The notes beneath the pieces were generated by a model that was not told where the DNA came from, made no database searches, and saw only the letters and a program-made list of their open reading frames with translations. The position numbers and the translations under genes were made by a program. Positions 55,144-62,857 of a stretch of DNA of 64,000 nucleotides are shown one piece after another (within the stretch, counting starts at the first letter, position 1; every line of letters starts with the position of its first letter). Source of the stretch: Rubrobacter calidifluminis (GTDB lineage: Bacteria > Actinomycetota > Rubrobacteria > Rubrobacterales > Rubrobacteraceae); contig NZ_JAQKGV010000012.1 in assembly GCF_028617075.1 (NCBI RefSeq), positions 51,043 through 115,042 of the forward strand, given 5' to 3'.

Positions 55144-56472
55144 CTAGCCGGCTTCCTCCCTCGCGAGCCGCGCGAAGAATTCCCCCCGCTCGGCGTATCC
55201 GGAGAACTCGTCGAAGCTCGCGCATCCGGGCGAGAGGAGCACCACGTCCCCGGCCCGGGCCTCCCGGCGCGCGGCTTCCACCGCCTGGGCCAGGTCGGGC
55301 ACCAGCAACAGCCTCCCGTCCATCGCCGCCTCCCGCGCCAGATAACCTCGTATTTTGGGGCCCGCCTTCCCGAAACAGACCACCGTCCGGCACCGCCCGA
55401 GGTACGGCACGATCTCCTCGAAGCCGGTCTCCTTCTCCGAGCCTCCGAGCAGGAGCACCACCGGCCGGTCGAAGCTCTCCAGGGCGGCGGCGACCGAGGA
55501 GGGATTGGTCGCCTTCGAGTCGTCCACGTAGAGCACGCCCCCCCGTTCGGCGACGACCTGCATGCGGTGCGGCTTGAGCCGGTAGGAGACGAGGGCTGCG
55601 GCGATCCCGGCCCGGTCCGCGCCGAGCCTCTGCGCCAGGGCCGCCGCGAAGAGCGCGTTCTCCAGGTTGTGCCGGCCGGTGAAAGAGAGCCGCCCGGTCT
55701 CGACGAGACGCTCGCCGCGCAGAAGGAGCCACCCGTCGCGCACCTCCGTTCCCTCCTCCCCGACCACGAGAGTCTCGGCCGCGAGCGACGGCGCTGCCCC
55801 GCTCCCGACCGGGTCGCGGGCGCTCACGACCGCGAGATCCTCCGGCCGCTGCCCCGCGAAGATCCTGAGCTTGTCCCGGGCGTACTCCTCGAAGGAGGAG
55901 TGCCAGTCGAGGTGGTCCGGCCGCACGTTGAGGAGGGCGGCGGCCTCAAAACCGAACCCTTCGAGGTAGTGGAGCTGGAAGGAGGAGAGCTCGAGCAGCA
56001 GCACCCCCGCGCGCCGCGCCTCCTCGACGCAACCGCTGAGCGCCCGCCAGGAGTTGCCCGCCACGGCGTGATCCACGCCGGCCTCGCGCAGCATCGCGCC
56101 CGCCATGTCCACCACGGTTGTCTTGCCGTTGGTGCCCGTCACCGCCGCGATCCGCACCCCACCTCCGAGCATCCCGAGCGCGACCCCGACCTCGGGTACG
56201 ATCTCCAGCCCCCTCTTTTCCGCAGCCGAGAGAACCGGGTCAGAGGGCGGCACGCCCGGGCTCACCACCACCCGCCCGACGCCCTCCAGGGCTTCGTCCG
56301 GGGAGACCCCGAGCCGTCCCTCGACCCCGAGCTCCCGCACGAGCCGGCGCAGCTCCGTGGAATCCGCCAGGTCCGCGGCGACGACCCCCATCCCGCTCTC
56401 ATCGAGCAGCGCCCGGCACGCCGCGCGTCCCGACTCTCCGAGCCCGTAAACCAGTGTCTTCCCTGACTTCAT
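55144..56472 (-). CDS. murD: UDP-N-acetylmuramoylalanine-D-glutamate ligase
   Basis: A 442-residue Mur ligase adding D-Glu. The UDP-binding GLGESGRAACRAL (10-22), ATP loop VTGTNGKTT near 115, ELSSFQLHYL, and DDSKATNPSSV near 312 are as in the family. It is adjacent to ftsW with no gap. Confidence 0.96.
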   Translation of the reverse strand: MKSGKTLVYGLGESGRAACRALLDESGMGVVAADLADSTELRRLVRELGVEGRLGVSPDEALEGVGRVVVSPGVPPSDPVLSAAEKRGLEIVPEVGVALGMLGGGVRIAAVTGTNGKTTVVDMAGAMLREAGVDHAVAGNSWRALSGCVEEARRAGVLLLELSSFQLHYLEGFGFEAAALLNVRPDHLDWHSSFEEYARDKLRIFAGQRPEDLAVVSARDPVGSGAAPSLAAETLVVGEEGTEVRDGWLLLRGERLVETGRLSFTGRHNLENALFAAALAQRLGADRAGIAAALVSYRLKPHRMQVVAERGGVLYVDDSKATNPSSVAAALESFDRPVVLLLGGSEKETGFEEIVPYLGRCRTVVCFGKAGPKIRGYLAREAAMDGRLLLVPDLAQAVEAARREARAGDVVLLSPGCASFDEFSGYAERGEFFARLAREEAG

Positions 56473-56479
56473 GACCTCC

Positions 56480-57472
56480 TCACGCCGAGTTGTAGAGGGT
56501 GAAGTAGTAGAGGATGAACCCCGAGGCGGCGAAGGCCGCCTGCACGATCCAGAAACGCACCACGACCTTGTTCTCCTTCCACCCCGAGAGCTCGAAGTGG
56601 TGGTGGATCGGGGCCATCTTGAACACCCGCCGGCCGGTCATCTTGAAGACCGTGTACTGGATGATCACCGAGAGGGCCTCTATGACGAACAGCCCGCCCA
56701 CCACCGGCAGGATCAGCTCGGTCTTGGTCAGGATGGCGGCCGCGGAGAGCACCCCACCGATGGCCAGAGACCCGGTATCCCCCATGAACACCTCCGCGGG
56801 GTGCGCGTTGTACCAGAGGAATCCGACCGCTGCCCCGGCCATCGCCCCGCAGATCACGGCCACGTCGTACTGCCGCTCGAGGAAGGCTATCCCGGTATAG
56901 GCGGTGAGCGCCAGCGTTCCGGTCCCGGCCGCGAGCCCGTCGAGCCCGTCGGTGAGGTTCACCGCGTTCGTCGTCCCGGCTATGACGAGCAGCGAGAACA
57001 AACAGAAGAACACCACTCCCAGTACCCCGGGACCGAGCATCAGGTTCCGGTCGAGCCCCGGCACCACGACCTCCTGCGTCATCCCGACGTAGTGCAGCGC
57101 CAGCACGTCCGCAACCACCACCGCCCCCACCTGCAAGAGGAACTTGTAGCGGGCGCTCAGCCCCTCGCTGCGCCGCTTGGAGATCTTCTGCCAGTCGTCG
57201 TAGAGCCCGATCCCGGCGGCCACCGCGATGATTATCAGCATCGCCACCGTCGTCCAGTTGAGCCGCGCCACGACCGCGAGCGCCCCCAGGAGCCCCAGCA
57301 GCATGACCACCCCGCCCATCGTCGGGGTGCCCGCCTTGATCAGGTGCGTCTGCGGACCCTCCTCGCGCACGAACTGGCCGAACTTCCGGCTCTGCAGAAA
57401 CGCTATGAATTTGGAGCCGAGGCTGACCGTCACGAAGAATGCGACCCCGGCCCCCAGAATCACGCTAAACAA
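56480..57472 (-). CDS. mraY: MraY, phospho-MurNAc-pentapeptide translocase
   Basis: A 330-residue polytopic enzyme loading phospho-MurNAc-pentapeptide on undecaprenyl phosphate (lipid I). Key blocks are GTPTMGG near 47, DDWQK, NLTDGLDGLA (catalytic Asp cluster) near 171, GDTGSLAIGG and the cytosolic HHHFELSGW. About ten helices. It overlaps murF by 8 nt. Confidence 0.96.
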   Translation of the reverse strand: MFSVILGAGVAFFVTVSLGSKFIAFLQSRKFGQFVREEGPQTHLIKAGTPTMGGVVMLLGLLGALAVVARLNWTTVAMLIIIAVAAGIGLYDDWQKISKRRSEGLSARYKFLLQVGAVVVADVLALHYVGMTQEVVVPGLDRNLMLGPGVLGVVFFCLFSLLVIAGTTNAVNLTDGLDGLAAGTGTLALTAYTGIAFLERQYDVAVICGAMAGAAVGFLWYNAHPAEVFMGDTGSLAIGGVLSAAAILTKTELILPVVGGLFVIEALSVIIQYTVFKMTGRRVFKMAPIHHHFELSGWKENKVVVRFWIVQAAFAASGFILYYFTLYNSA

Positions 57473-58853
57473 CGGCCAGGCTCTCTCTCAGCCTGCGGGT
57501 CAGCGCGTCGAGCCCGACGCCGCGCGACCCCTTGACGACCACGTAATCCCCGTCCTCCAGGCGCTCCTCCAGCACCCCGTAAGCCTCTTCGACGTCCCCG
57601 CACGGGACGACCTCGCCGGAGAAACCCTCGGCGTACCAGCGCGCCTCGTCGCCGACGCAGACCAGAAGATCGAAGCCGAGCTCGTCCGCGAGGCGTCCGA
57701 TCTCCCGGTGGTACTCCCGGGCCCAGAGACCGAGCTCGTACATCCCGCCGAGCACGGCGACGCATCTCCGCCCCTGCTCTCCGGCCTGCGACCTCGCGTA
57801 GCGCAGCACGGCCTGCATCGCCGCCGGAGAGGCGTTGTAGGTATCGTCGTAGAGCACTATGTCCCCCCGCAGGCGATAGACCTCCCCGCGCAGCCCGGTC
57901 CGCTTCACCCGCGAGAGCCCCGCCGCACACTCCTCCAGCGAGAGCCCCAGAGCGAGCGCCCCGCCCGTGGCGGCGAGCAGAGGCTGAACGAGGTGCGTCC
58001 CGAAGACGGGGCTGCACACCCGGACGCTCTGAGACCCCAGGTGCATCCTGAAACCGAGCCCCTCCGGCCCTTCCCTGACCTCCGAGGCCCAGAGGTCCAC
58101 GCCTTCCTGCCGCTCCCGACCGAAGGTTATCCGGCGACGGAGGTTTCTTCCCTCGGCGATCGCCGCCGGGGGAACCCCCACCGGCGCGACCATCACCCCA
58201 TCGTCGGGGAGCGAGCGCGCGAGCTCCCCCTTGCCCCGGGCGATGCCCTCGATGCTCCCGAAAGTGTCCAGGTGCACCGGGGCGATGGCGGTGAGAACAC
58301 CCACCTGCGGGGGTGCGATCCGGCAGAGGTGGGCGATGTCACCCTCGTGCGTCGCCCCCATCTCGAGCACCATCACCTCCGAGCTCTCGTTCGCCGAGAG
58401 TACGGTGAGCGGCAGCCCGATCTCGTTGTTGTAGTTGCCGCCGGTGGCGGTAACGTGCCTGCCCGCCGTCCTCAGGATGGCGGCGAGCGCGTCCTTTGTC
58501 GTGGTCTTGCCGACGCTCCCGGTTATCCCGACGACGACCGGGGGCTCGGGCTCCCAGGTCTCGATGCTCCAGCGCGCCAGACGCTGCAGGGCGTCGAGCG
58601 GGTCGTCCACCACGAGCGTGGGCCCTTCGACCGGCCGGCTGGCGACCACCGCCACGGCCCCGCGCGCGAGGGCGTCCCCGGCGTACTCGGCGCCGTCCAC
58701 GCGCCCCCTGAGCGCGAAGAAGAGCTCGTCTGGCCCCGCCCGGCGGGAATCGATGCACACGCCGCGCACCGTCCGTCCGACCCGTGCGCCCACCAGCCGG
58801 GCCCCGATCACCCGGGCCACCTCTTCGAGCGGCGTACCCCTCATGTCTGGCAA
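57465..58853 (-). CDS. murF: UDP-MurNAc-tripeptide-D-Ala-D-Ala ligase
   Basis: A 462-residue Mur ligase adding D-Ala-D-Ala. N-terminal domain CIDSRRAGPDELFFALRG, ATP loop GITGSVGKTTTKD near 108, GGNYNNEIGLPLT, the EMGATHEGDI block and DDTYNASPAAM are family signatures. It directly follows ftsI (13-nt overlap), the place where murE normally stands. Confidence 0.96.
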   Translation of the reverse strand: MPDMRGTPLEEVARVIGARLVGARVGRTVRGVCIDSRRAGPDELFFALRGRVDGAEYAGDALARGAVAVVASRPVEGPTLVVDDPLDALQRLARWSIETWEPEPPVVVGITGSVGKTTTKDALAAILRTAGRHVTATGGNYNNEIGLPLTVLSANESSEVMVLEMGATHEGDIAHLCRIAPPQVGVLTAIAPVHLDTFGSIEGIARGKGELARSLPDDGVMVAPVGVPPAAIAEGRNLRRRITFGRERQEGVDLWASEVREGPEGLGFRMHLGSQSVRVCSPVFGTHLVQPLLAATGGALALGLSLEECAAGLSRVKRTGLRGEVYRLRGDIVLYDDTYNASPAAMQAVLRYARSQAGEQGRRCVAVLGGMYELGLWAREYHREIGRLADELGFDLLVCVGDEARWYAEGFSGEVVPCGDVEEAYGVLEERLEDGDYVVVKGSRGVGLDALTRRLRESLAVV

Positions 58854-60514
58854 ACCGCCCTCTTGTCGGGGGCCACGCCCGCGACCCGGGGGTCGGGCGG
58901 CACGTTGTAGTAGCTCAATGTGTAGCCCATGACATCCCTGAAGTACGGTGCCACGACCGTCTCCCCGTAGATATCCCCCTGTGGATCATCCACGATCATG
59001 AGCACCAGGTACCTGGGGTCGTCGGCTGGAGCGAACCCGATGAACGACGCGACGTAGTCCGTGCTCGAGTAGGCACCGGTCGCAGGATCGACCTTCTGTG
59101 CCGTACCGGTCTTCCCGGCGATCCTGTATCCCGGAATTCTGGCGCACACTCCTGTCCCCTTGTCGACGACGCTCTGCAGCATCCGGTTTACTATAGATGA
59201 GGTTCGGGGGCTTATCACCCTGGGTCCGGGCCTGGTGTCGTGTCCCTGCACCACGTGTGGGGTGACGAGCCGGCCGCCGTTGGCGATCGCCGCGTAGCCG
59301 GCGGCGAGCTGCAGCGGGGTGACAGTGAGCCCCTGGCCGAAGGGTATGTTGCCTATCGTCGTCCCGCTCCACTGCCGATACGGGGGCACGTACCCCGTCG
59401 CCTCACCGGCGAGGTCTATGCCGGTCTTCCTGCCGAACCCGAACCGCTCTATGTACTCGTAGAGCCGCCGCCCCCCGAGCCTCTCCGCGATCTTGGTCGC
59501 CCCCACATTGCTCGACTGCTGCAGTATCTTCGCCGGGGTCATCTGCTCCACAGGATGAGGCAGCGAATCATGCACCACGGCGCCGGGTATCTGGATCTGA
59601 TCCGGCACCGTGAAGGTGGTTCGCGGGGTTATTACCCCCTCCTGCAGAGCGGCGGCGACCGTGAACGCCTTGAAGGTCGAGCCCGGTTCGTACGGATCGG
59701 TGAGCACCCGGTCGCGCTGGAGTGCGCCCGGCGCCTGGTCGTAGTGGTTGTCGTCGTAGCCGGGAACGTTGGCGAGGGCCAGGATGGAGCCGTCTCTCAC
59801 GTTCATCACCAGCCCTTGGGCGCTCCTCGCGTGGAAGCGGCTCATCGACTCGGAGAGGGCCTTCTGCAGCTGTTGCTGCACCGCAGCGTTTATGGTCAGG
59901 CGCACGTCCTGCCCCCTCGAGAGCCTCCCGTCGTAGGTCGCCTCGACTCCACCGTAGGCCCGGCCGTAATCGCTGTAGTAGCCGAGCAGCTGGCTGGCGA
60001 GGTCCCCGTCGGGATAGACGCGCTTCGCGTCGGATATGGTGTATACGCCCTCTATACCGAGTGCACGCACCTTCCGCGCCACCCCGAGATCCACGTCCCG
60101 GGCGACCACACTGTAGCCGCTGAGCCGGCCGTCGGAGCCGCGCCTGGTGAGCAACCCCTCTATCTCTTTCGGGTTCATCCCCCCGCCGAGGACGCGCGAG
60201 AGCTCCTTTGTGGCCTTCTCCGGGTCCCTGACCTGATAGGGCGTGGCCACCACGTCGGCGGTCTTGACCGAGGTCGCGAGCTTCTGTCCCCCCATGCCGA
60301 CGATGTCGCCACGCCCGGCGGCCACGTCCTGTACCACGCCCCCCGCCTGCTCGGAGGCGAGCGTCCTGTACGCCCCGGTCCCATCCAGGCTCAGGTAGGC
60401 AGCCCGTCCGCCCAGCAGGAGCCCCGCGACGGCAACCCCGGCCGCCACCGCCCGCAGGCGTGACCGGCCGGTCCCGGGACGCGCGCGGGATCGCCTCCCG
60501 CGCCTGGTTTTCAT
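58841..60514 (-). CDS. ftsI: FtsI/PBP3-type class B penicillin-binding protein
   Basis: A 557-residue transpeptidase for septal crosslinking: an Arg-rich cytoplasmic head, one membrane helix (about 23-43), a dimerisation domain, and a C-terminal penicillin-binding domain with the active Ser279 (PGSTFK), SSN and KTGTAQ motifs. No PASTA domains. The start ATG 60514 lies 7 nt after the ftsL stop; an ATG at 60568 inside ftsL is an alternative that would add 18 residues. Confidence 0.94.
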   Translation of the reverse strand: MKTRRGRRSRARPGTGRSRLRAVAAGVAVAGLLLGGRAAYLSLDGTGAYRTLASEQAGGVVQDVAAGRGDIVGMGGQKLATSVKTADVVATPYQVRDPEKATKELSRVLGGGMNPKEIEGLLTRRGSDGRLSGYSVVARDVDLGVARKVRALGIEGVYTISDAKRVYPDGDLASQLLGYYSDYGRAYGGVEATYDGRLSRGQDVRLTINAAVQQQLQKALSESMSRFHARSAQGLVMNVRDGSILALANVPGYDDNHYDQAPGALQRDRVLTDPYEPGSTFKAFTVAAALQEGVITPRTTFTVPDQIQIPGAVVHDSLPHPVEQMTPAKILQQSSNVGATKIAERLGGRRLYEYIERFGFGRKTGIDLAGEATGYVPPYRQWSGTTIGNIPFGQGLTVTPLQLAAGYAAIANGGRLVTPHVVQGHDTRPGPRVISPRTSSIVNRMLQSVVDKGTGVCARIPGYRIAGKTGTAQKVDPATGAYSSTDYVASFIGFAPADDPRYLVLMIVDDPQGDIYGETVVAPYFRDVMGYTLSYYNVPPDPRVAGVAPDKRAVCQT

Positions 60515-60521
60515 CCTCCGC

Positions 60522-60974
60522 CTATCTTCCTCCTCCGGCGTCCTTCTTCTGCTGGGCATTCTCCCCATCCTCCCCGTTCTTTCCTGTGACGTAGACCTTC
60601 ATGTCGGTGCCGCCCGGGTCTCTCATCCCGAGCTCCGTGCGTGCCAGCGTGCGTATCCTCTGCGGCCGCGAAAGCCGGGCCACCCGGACGTCGAGCTTCT
60701 CCCCTTGAGCCTGCATCCGGGCCTGCTGCTGCCTGAGATCCTGCACCCGGACGTCCAGCCGGCTCAAGATGGTGTGTACGTAGACGTTGCCGAGCATCAG
60801 CAACACGGGAACGACGACGAGCGCGATGAACCTGCGACGCCGGATGGCGGCACGCCGGCGCATCTGCCGGCGGCGCCGGATCTCGCGCCGCCGGATCTCA
60901 CGCTCCCGCTCGTCGCCCCTCTCCCAGATCTCCGGCGACCACGCACGCCCCCGGTTCTCCTGCGGGACGGCCAC
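60522..60974 (-). CDS. ftsL: FtsL/DivIC-like division protein
   Basis: A 150-residue bitopic protein: an Arg-rich cytoplasmic part (25-48), membrane helix at about 49-68, then a leucine-zipper coiled coil (ILSRLDVRVQDLRQQQARMQ) and a Lys/Glu-rich tail. Position between rsmH and ftsI identifies it as FtsL, although the sequence also resembles DivIC. It forms a complex with FtsQ. Confidence 0.82.
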   Translation of the reverse strand: MAVPQENRGRAWSPEIWERGDEREREIRRREIRRRRQMRRRAAIRRRRFIALVVVPVLLMLGNVYVHTILSRLDVRVQDLRQQQARMQAQGEKLDVRVARLSRPQRIRTLARTELGMRDPGGTDMKVYVTGKNGEDGENAQQKKDAGGGR

Positions 60975-61910
60975 CTAAGCCTCACCCTCCCTCGGAGGCT
61001 CGGCGGTACGCACGGCGCTCCTGAGCCGGGCGGAGGCGCTGCGGGGGTTGCGCCCCACCTCCTCCCGCGAGGGACGCATCACCTTGGCCCGCCGGAACGT
61101 CGGACGGGCCCCGCAGACGCAGACCGGCAGCTCCGGGGGACAGGTGCACCTGCCCTCCCTCTCCCTTATGAACCGCTTGACGATCCGGTCCTCCCCGGAG
61201 TGGAAGGAGACGACCACGAGCCTCCCTCCCTCCCGGAGCAGACGCTCCGTGGCCTCGAGCGCGCGCCGGAGCCCGCCGGGCTCGTCGTTGACGTGCATCC
61301 TCACCGCCTGAAAGACGCGCTTGGCGGGATTGCCCCCCCGACGCCTCCAGCCGACCGCCGCCCTCACCGCCTCCGCGAGATCCGTCGTGGTCGAAAGCGG
61401 GCGCCGCGCGGCGATCTCCCGCGCGATGCGGTGGGCCTCGCCCGGCACGACGTCCCCGTGGCGCACGAGGACCCCCGCGATCTCTTCTTCGGAAGCCCCG
61501 TTCAGGAAGTCCGCCGCGGAGACACCAGAGGTCGGATCCATCCTCATGTCCAGCGGCCCCTCGCGCACGTAGCTGAAGCCCCGTCCGGGGTCGTCGACCT
61601 GGTGGCTCGAAAGCCCAAGGTCGAAGAGGACCGCGTCAACCCGCCAGCCCTCCTCGACCATCTCCCGCAGGACCTCGTCGTAGGGGCCGGGACGGAAGAC
61701 GAAGCGCGCGTCGCGCACCAGTGCGGCCCGCCGCCCCGCCTCCGGATCCCGGTCCACCCCAACGACTCTCCCATCCTCCCCGAGCAGCTCCAGTATCCTG
61801 CGGGTGTGCCCCCCGCCGCCGAAGGTGGCGTCGACCACCGTCTCGGAGCCCCGGAGGTCGAGCGCCTCCATCACCTCCTCGAGCATCACCGGCGTGTGCG
61901 AGAGCGCCAT
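60975..61910 (-). CDS. rsmH: 16S rRNA (cytosine-1402-N4)-methyltransferase
   Basis: A 311-residue SAM enzyme methylating the P-site cytosine of 16S rRNA. Signatures are HTPVMLEEVMEALD (5-18), DATFGGGGHTRRIL, ILFDLGLSS-type LFDLGLSSHQVDD, and GGRLVVVSFHSGEDRIVK. The start MALSHTPVM at 61910 has AGGGG upstream and lies 7 nt after the mraZ stop; the longer open frame overlaps mraZ. Confidence 0.96.
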   Translation of the reverse strand: MALSHTPVMLEEVMEALDLRGSETVVDATFGGGGHTRRILELLGEDGRVVGVDRDPEAGRRAALVRDARFVFRPGPYDEVLREMVEEGWRVDAVLFDLGLSSHQVDDPGRGFSYVREGPLDMRMDPTSGVSAADFLNGASEEEIAGVLVRHGDVVPGEAHRIAREIAARRPLSTTTDLAEAVRAAVGWRRRGGNPAKRVFQAVRMHVNDEPGGLRRALEATERLLREGGRLVVVSFHSGEDRIVKRFIREREGRCTCPPELPVCVCGARPTFRRAKVMRPSREEVGRNPRSASARLRSAVRTAEPPREGEA

Positions 61911-61917
61911 CACGCCC

Positions 61918-62352
61918 CTACAGCTCCCTCCCGGCGAACTCCTCAACGATGTCCGCAAAGGTCTCGTCCGCACCCTCCACGTAACGGTTCCACTCCCTGG
62001 TGTCCCAGATCTCCAGCCGGTCGTCAACGCCGGTCAGCGTGACATCCCGCTCAAGCCCCGCATACCGCGCAAGCTTGGCCGGGATGAGGACCCGCCCCTG
62101 CCTGTCGAGCGTCGCCTCGAACGCCATCGAGAAAAACATCCTCGAAAGCTGGCGCCCACGCGCCGAGAGATCCGCATTGGCCTTTATGTTCGCCTTGAAG
62201 GCCGCCCACTCCTCGGGCGGGAACGCAAACAGGCACCGGTCCACACCCTTGGTGATCACGATACCACCCTCGAAGTAAGGCCGGAGCTTGGAAGGGAGGG
62301 TGAGCCGCCCCTTCTCATCCAGCGTGTGTTCGTACTCGCCAAGGAGAGCCAG
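61918..62352 (-). CDS. mraZ: MraZ, dcw cluster transcriptional regulator
   Basis: A 144-residue protein with two SpoVT/AbrB-like DNA-binding halves. The family N-terminus LGEYEHTLDEKGRLTLPSKLRP is in frame but has no ATG, GTG or TTG before it. The best start is CTG at 62352 (giving MALLGEYEHT), preceded by GGAGGGAG at normal distance. The GTG start at 62259 would remove the first half-domain. The second half LDRQGRVLIPAKLARYAG is complete. Three GTGG repeats at 10-bp steps upstream are likely its own binding sites. Confidence 0.9.
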   Translation of the reverse strand: MALLGEYEHTLDEKGRLTLPSKLRPYFEGGIVITKGVDRCLFAFPPEEWAAFKANIKANADLSARGRQLSRMFFSMAFEATLDRQGRVLIPAKLARYAGLERDVTLTGVDDRLEIWDTREWNRYVEGADETFADIVEEFAGREL

Positions 62353-62364
62353 GGCATCTCCCTC

Positions 62365-62388
62365 CCACTACGCTCCACTTTGACCCAC
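62365..62388 (-). promoter_or_regulatory. MraZ-box repeats upstream of mraZ
   Basis: On the minus strand GTGG occurs at 62388, 62378 and 62368, exactly 10 bp apart, one reading AAAGTGG. MraZ proteins bind short direct repeats with a 10-bp period (TGGG in E. coli, AAAGTGG in Mycoplasma). This is therefore a likely autoregulatory operator. I see no convincing -35/-10 pair nearby. Confidence 0.65.
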
Positions 62389-62513
62389 GGCTGCGGTGAT
62401 TCTTGCATATCACTCCACAAACCGCAATCCATAGGGGTCCAAAACCACTTCCAACACCATCTGGAGCCCATATTTCATCCTTTATCCCTCCCCCCCAGGG
62501 ATATGGACCCCCT

Positions 62514-62572
62514 CCTAAAAAGATCGGAATCGGGATCTCATGGGCTGGAGAGAAAAATTTCCCATCGTGGGA
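62514..62572 (-). terminator. weak terminator candidates downstream of the tRNA genes
   Basis: On the minus strand, TCCCA-CGA-TGGGA (62572-62560) is followed by AATTTTT, and AGATC with GATCT (62538-62521) is followed by TTTTT. Both stems are only 5 bp, so either is a weak rho-independent terminator for the tRNA transcript. The remaining sequence between 62389 and 62658 holds no gene that I can recognise. Confidence 0.3.
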
Positions 62573-62658
62573 GGCTGCCCAATATCTCTGGACGGTTGCA
62601 GGGATGGTCCCCAACATGTTGCGGAGAAGCGAATTGAATCTCTTGGAGGTATGGTGGG

Positions 62659-62732
62659 TGGGCCCACCAGGACTCGAACCTGGGACCGTCCGATTATGAG
62701 TCGGATGCTCTGACCAACTGAGCTATGGGCCC
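62659..62732 (-). tRNA. tRNA with CAT anticodon (elongator Met or Ile2)
   Basis: A 74-nt cloverleaf: acceptor GGGCCCA pairs with TGGGCCC, D arm AGCTCAGTTGGTCAGAGC, anticodon loop CTCATAA (CAT), T arm with GGTTCGAGTCC, discriminator A. CCA is not encoded. It is not an initiator, as the first pair is G-C. The GGxCCC acceptor and CGACTCATAATCG stem also resemble tRNA-Ile2, whose CAT is modified by TilS; sequence alone does not separate this from elongator Met. Confidence 0.88.
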
Positions 62733-62740
62733 GCTGGGGG

Positions 62741-62813
<73 letters not shown>

Positions 62814-62857
62814 ACGGCTTCTGCGGGGCGTAATTATACGGGCGGCTGGCATGGTGT

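Noticed and set aside
53422..56466. A plus-strand open frame of about 1000 codons antisense to murG, ftsW and murD.
   Set aside because: It is a shadow of three certain dcw genes.
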